The translations under genes were made by a program, and so were the position numbers. Under the pieces are notes generated by a model. It ran no database searches and was not told where the DNA came from. It was given only the letters and a program-made list of their open reading frames with translations. A DNA stretch of 9,767 bases from Desulfovibrionaceae bacterium UBA3823 (GTDB taxonomy: Bacteria; Desulfobacterota; Desulfovibrionia; Desulfovibrionales; Desulfovibrionaceae), in assembly GCA_002369295.1 (NCBI GenBank), contig DFDR01000071.1:894-10660 (forward strand), in the 5' to 3' direction. How positions within the stretch are numbered: the first letter of the stretch is position 1; each line of letters opens with the position of its first letter. This document shows positions 6,590 to 9,767 of this stretch, piece by piece.

Positions 6590-6659
6590 AAAATGCAGGG
6601 CTCCCTCGAGGGGCGCCCTTGCCATGAGCTTTCTTCTGCCAGCGCCCTGCGGCGCTGGC
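6590..6659 (-). terminator. Two hairpins after the SEC-C gene, probable minus-strand terminator
   Basis: Just past the stop codon at 6670, GCCAGCGCC (6638-6646) pairs perfectly with GGCGCTGGC (6651-6659) around a 4-base loop, but without a U-tract on the minus strand. A second hairpin at 6597-6619 has 8 base pairs with one mismatch and a 5-base loop. On the minus strand it is followed by GCATTTTC (TTTT at 6593-6590). The second fits a modest intrinsic terminator; the first may protect the 3' end. Confidence 0.5.
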
Positions 6660-6669
6660 GTCATGCCGC

Positions 6670-8178
6670 TCAGCGGGGCTGTGCGGGCTTGAAGGGGATG
6701 ATGCGCGCCCGTGCGGGCTTCTGCTCCTGGGCTTGCGCGCAGGCTGCGGGGAACATGTCCTCGAGCCCGAGCTCCCGCCACAGAAAGCCTAGATCCAAAG
6801 GTTCGGGCACGACGGGATCGTCCTGGCGCTGCGCTTCGGCATTTTCCACGAGCTTCAGGAATTCTGCCGCGCGCTCCCTGCCGTTGCGAGCGCTGAGAAG
6901 CTCCTTCGCCGACTTGCCGTTGAGGACGTCGATTCTCGTGTAGAGCAGGCCGAGATACTCCCGGACAAGCCAGGCATAGCCCCATTCCTCCCTGGTGGCA
7001 GGACGGGGCAGGGCTGCCGGATGCCAGTTCACGCTGTCGACCTCCCTGACGCGCTCGAGAGACAGGGGCGCAGGATTGATGCCGAGGGTCTCCAGCCGGC
7101 TGCGCAGAGCTCTGAGCAGGTACACGTTCGGGGCCGCCGCGGCCAGCGCTCCCTTCCTGTTCTCGATCCGGCCCGTGGCAGCCCTGCGGCCAGGCGTCGC
7201 CTCCACGCTCCAGACCCAGCCGGCATCTTCGCGGACAAAGTCCGAAGCCTGGTCAAGGACAGCCTCGGTCCTGCCCCAGTCGACCTCGCCCAGCGCCCCC
7301 TTGGACTCCAGATCAGTCGACTTGGGCTTGGGGGGGATGTCGGGCAGGGGAAAGGCCTCGTATTCGCCTGCTTTCAGAAAGTCGAGCCAGCCGTGGATAA
7401 TGGTCAGCGCCTGCACGCGGGCAGGATCCTCCGGCTGCTTGCGCCTGGCGTTGCCGCGAAGCTTGGCCTTGACCGCATCGGCTATCTTCAGGGCTCCGAT
7501 TCTCGGCAGGCAGCACGGGGTCGGGGAAAGGTGCAGGCTTCCAGGCTCGCCCAGGAGCCTGAGGCCGGCAATGTCCCACCGGAAGAAGCCTATTTCGCCG
7601 TCCCGCATGGCGGCCCAGACGGGCTCGGCCTTGGGCGAGAGCAGGTCGAGCAGGAGCACCTCGCCCCTGCGCTTGTCCTGGATTTCGTAGAGCGAGAGCG
7701 AGCTTCCCGGCAGCTCCTCCACGAAGTCGTACGCGCGCGGGGAAAGCGGAGGCATGATGTCTTTGGGCGCGCCGGCAAGGGTGGCCGAGGGCTCGCCTGG
7801 CTTGGCCTGGGAGAGCACCCATTCGCAGAAGGCTAGGTCCATCTGGCTCTTGTCTTGCATGCTGGCCTGGCGGAAGCTGTTCTCATCCCAGCCCTTGCCG
7901 CCGTAGAAGGCGGCAAGGAGCTCCTGCTCCCCCCAGCGGCGGGCCAGAAGGTCGCCTGCTGTCTTGAGCGGCAGCATGCGCTCCCCCATGGCCTCCATGG
8001 CCTGGGGATTCTTCATGAACGTCTCCAGCTGGTCCATGAGGTCCTCGGGAGTCATGTCCTCCATGCCTGCTTCCTTGAGCATGTCCCTGAAGTTGGCCAT
8101 CTCTCTTTCCATGCAGCAGTTCTTGTATTTCTTCCCGCTGCCGCAATAGCAGGGGGCATCGGGGTCAAACATCGGCAT
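6670..8178 (-). CDS. SEC-C zinc-motif protein of unknown function (paralog A)
   Basis: A 502-residue protein starting at ATG 8178, with AAGGAG at 8190-8185 six bases upstream. A second ATG at 8172 is too far from that site. The N-terminus holds a complete SEC-C motif, CYCGSGKKYKNCC, with C10, C12, C21 and C22 as zinc ligands. In SecA and other SEC-C proteins this motif binds zinc and often mediates protein contacts. A Met/Glu-rich helical stretch (23-80) follows, then a domain with PGSSLSLYEIQ (157-167), LLLDLL (175-180) and RWDIAGLR (200-207), and a C-terminal part with LNGKSAKELL (419-428), ENAEAQR (445-451) and PLDLGFLWRELGLE (460-473). The last part resembles the DUF2384 (MbcA/ParS/Xre) domain found at the C-terminus of many SEC-C proteins; this is a judgement by eye. 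There is no signal peptide or membrane segment. It follows paralog B by 58 bp, so they are probably cotranscribed. Confidence 0.88.
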   Translation of the reverse strand: MPMFDPDAPCYCGSGKKYKNCCMEREMANFRDMLKEAGMEDMTPEDLMDQLETFMKNPQAMEAMGERMLPLKTAGDLLARRWGEQELLAAFYGGKGWDENSFRQASMQDKSQMDLAFCEWVLSQAKPGEPSATLAGAPKDIMPPLSPRAYDFVEELPGSSLSLYEIQDKRRGEVLLLDLLSPKAEPVWAAMRDGEIGFFRWDIAGLRLLGEPGSLHLSPTPCCLPRIGALKIADAVKAKLRGNARRKQPEDPARVQALTIIHGWLDFLKAGEYEAFPLPDIPPKPKSTDLESKGALGEVDWGRTEAVLDQASDFVREDAGWVWSVEATPGRRAATGRIENRKGALAAAAPNVYLLRALRSRLETLGINPAPLSLERVREVDSVNWHPAALPRPATREEWGYAWLVREYLGLLYTRIDVLNGKSAKELLSARNGRERAAEFLKLVENAEAQRQDDPVVPEPLDLGFLWRELGLEDMFPAACAQAQEQKPARARIIPFKPAQPR

Positions 8179-8236
8179 ATCCTTCTCCTTCAGGGCGCTC
8201 CGCACCGGAGGTGGCGCGCTCCGCGACGTTGCGCTT

Positions 8237-9767
8237 TCAGTTTCCGGGGCCCTGCTCCAGCAGCGCCCTGACCTGTGCAGGCCAGCGCTCGAGACCGGCA
8301 TGATCCCAGAGGCAGCCCAGATCCAGCGGATGGCGCATGTCAGTCCCGTCCCGCCAGGCTTCCGCATTCTCGAAATGCTTGAGCAGGCAGGCTGCCTTCA
8401 CGCGCCAGGTCTTGAGGCTGGCCGCGTAGGCCAGCGTCCTGCCGCCGAGCAACTCCAGAGGCTGGTGGAGCACGCCGAGGTAGACCCGGAGGAGGTGCTC
8501 GGCAGCCCAGGCGTCCCTGGCTTCGGGATCGTCTGCGTCCGGCATGGGGCTGTCCATCATGCTGCGCTCGGCTTCAGCCCTGCGCGAGAGGAAGCGCACA
8601 AGGCCGCGGGCCTTGTCCTCCAGGAGCCATCGGGTTGCATCGCCGAGAAACTCGTTGCGGCACTCGCAAAGCAGGCGGTCTCCGCTGCGCTCCAGGCGGG
8701 CGCAGACGGCGCGGCGGCCATGCCCTGCGGAGAGGGTCCAGAGCCAGCCGCCCTCCACGGGAACCAGTTCGGCCTCCCCGGCCAGGGCCTTGCCGAGGGC
8801 ATCCCAGCTGATCGCGCGGTAGACGTCCTTGACGGGGGCGGCCTTGGGCGCCTGCCTGTCGAGCCGGACGGGATGGAAGGTCGTGGGGGCCTTCTGCCAG
8901 GAGCGGTCGAACCAGCTGCGGATCACCAGCCTGTCCTGCCTGTCCTGGCGATCTTGCCCGGCGCAGGCTGCTTCGGGCGTCCCGCGCCGCGCTGAGGGCG
9001 CCAGCTCGGCCTTGAGGCGCGCAGCCAGCTCGGCGCCAGCGGGACGGTCGAAGCCAAGCAGCGTTGAACAGAGCAGGGACTGGCTTCGCCCGCGCCTGAG
9101 GACGGCGATGTCCCACTGGCGCAGCCGCATGCCGGTATCGGCGAGATCGGCCCAGAAGCAGGGTGCCTCCTCTCCGCCGAGCAGATCGAGGAGCAGAGCC
9201 TGCCGGCCCCGGAGGGTCTGGACTTCGTAGAGCGAAAGCGTCGAGCCTGGAATCTCGTCAAGGTAGGCGCGCACATGTGCCGGCGGCTCGGCGCCCATCT
9301 GGCTGAGGGCGTCCGAGGCCTCGCCAGGGGAGGTCTGGCTGAGCAGCCACTCGCGGAAGGCGGCCGAGGCGCACGCCTGCTGGTTCACGTCCATGGCGGC
9401 GAACAGATCGCCGCCGTCCCCCTTCGCGCCGCAGAAGCGTCCCTGGAGTTCTGCCATGCGGGCCTCGCTTTCCCCGAATATCAAACCCGAAGACAGAAAG
9501 GATGCCGCCACCCGCTCCTCGGCGCGTTCGTCATCTCCGGGGTCGGCAAAGCCCAGCCGGCTCCTGACCGCGGCCATGATCCTGCCGAAGCCGTCCTGGG
9601 GCTGCCGGGGCGCGGGCCGGTCGAAGCGCCCCTTGAGCCAGTCCGCGGCCCTGCCGAAGAGGCCCTTTTCCCGGCAGGCGCCAGGGGCGTCCCTTCGTCC
9701 GGGAGTCCTGCCGGCGGCGTCTTCCCTGCCAAGACAGCAGTGCTTGTACTTCTTTCCGCTGCCGCAG
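8237..9767 (-). CDS. SEC-C zinc-motif protein of unknown function (paralog B), N-terminus beyond window
   Basis: The frame enters from the right edge inside the SEC-C motif (CGSGKKYKHCC, visible residues 1-11) and runs 509 codons to the TGA at 8237. The start codon and the first motif Cys, probably about 10 residues, are outside. The internal ATG at 9577 is therefore not the start. A linker rich in Arg, Gly and Pro (about 12-62) is longer than in paralog A. The core then matches A block by block: PGSTLSLYEVQ (about 173-183) with PGSSLSLYEIQ, LLLDLL, QWDIAVLR with RWDIAGLR, GRRAVCARLE with GRRAATGRIE, ENAEAWR (466-472) with ENAEAQR, and PLDLGCLWDHAGLE with PLDLGFLWRELGLE. Overall identity looks low, so the duplication is old or the copy is fast-evolving. 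The function is unknown; the same DUF2384-like C-terminal resemblance applies. Confidence 0.88.
   Translation of the reverse strand, partial: CGSGKKYKHCCLGREDAAGRTPGRRDAPGACREKGLFGRAADWLKGRFDRPAPRQPQDGFGRIMAAVRSRLGFADPGDDERAEERVAASFLSSGLIFGESEARMAELQGRFCGAKGDGGDLFAAMDVNQQACASAAFREWLLSQTSPGEASDALSQMGAEPPAHVRAYLDEIPGSTLSLYEVQTLRGRQALLLDLLGGEEAPCFWADLADTGMRLRQWDIAVLRRGRSQSLLCSTLLGFDRPAGAELAARLKAELAPSARRGTPEAACAGQDRQDRQDRLVIRSWFDRSWQKAPTTFHPVRLDRQAPKAAPVKDVYRAISWDALGKALAGEAELVPVEGGWLWTLSAGHGRRAVCARLERSGDRLLCECRNEFLGDATRWLLEDKARGLVRFLSRRAEAERSMMDSPMPDADDPEARDAWAAEHLLRVYLGVLHQPLELLGGRTLAYAASLKTWRVKAACLLKHFENAEAWRDGTDMRHPLDLGCLWDHAGLERWPAQVRALLEQGPGN

Noticed and set aside
6569..6594. TTGACA as a plus-strand promoter pointing into paralog A
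   Set aside because: The region 16-18 bp downstream gives no acceptable -10 box, and there is no gene for it to serve.
6197..6985. A 262-codon minus-strand frame running from inside the end of paralog A into the structured repeats
   Set aside because: It overlaps the certain 3' part of paralog A in another frame, and the rest translates hairpin repeats with no protein-like pattern or ribosome site.
8179..8367. N-terminal extension of paralog A to an ATG at 8367
   Set aside because: It would overlap the end of paralog B by about 130 bases and precede the SEC-C motif with non-conserved sequence; the ribosome site supports 8178.

Overview
The window looks like a chromosomal segment of a GC-rich sulfate-reducing member of the Desulfovibrionaceae. 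Three things point there. There is a classical four-heme periplasmic cytochrome c3. There is an AhbB-type siroheme decarboxylase subunit, which belongs to the alternative (siroheme-dependent) heme pathway. And hemL sits directly between these two genes, an order I recall from Desulfovibrio vulgaris, though I could not check it here. I see no tRNA, rRNA, insertion sequence, CRISPR array or phage gene.

Layout. (1) Positions 1-2584, minus strand: the first 861 codons of a very long coiled-coil repeat protein that runs off the left edge. Its last visible part is a near-identical 111-bp tandem repeat. (2) 2585-2940: a 356-bp divergent intergenic region. (3) 2941-5377, plus strand: a conserved 188-residue protein of unknown function (possibly Rossmann/SLOG-like), then ahbB and hemL packed 11 bp apart. 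A strong hairpin and a perfect 16-bp palindrome follow hemL. (4) 5556-6140, plus strand: cytochrome c3 as a self-contained unit with its own sigma70-like promoter, leader, signal peptide and intrinsic terminator. (5) 6141-6669: a gene-free stretch between convergent genes, partly AT-rich. It holds two diverged 172-bp direct repeats, each with a 47-nt hairpin in the same place. (6) 6670-9767, minus strand: two adjacent paralogous SEC-C zinc-motif proteins of unknown function; the upstream one runs off the right edge.

How the genes work together. HemL makes 5-aminolevulinate, the precursor of all tetrapyrroles. AhbB, with an AhbA partner that is not in this window, decarboxylates siroheme on the way to heme. 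Cytochrome c3 needs four covalent hemes per chain. Supply and consumption of heme therefore sit side by side, although the terminator and promoter between them mean cytochrome c3 is probably transcribed separately. The coiled-coil protein, the 188-residue protein and the SEC-C pair have no evident link to heme.

The parts least explained by known biology are the 172-bp structured repeats (6147-6490), the graded repeat architecture of the coiled-coil protein, and the paired SEC-C paralogs. All rest on reading the sequence by eye; no search or folding program was run.
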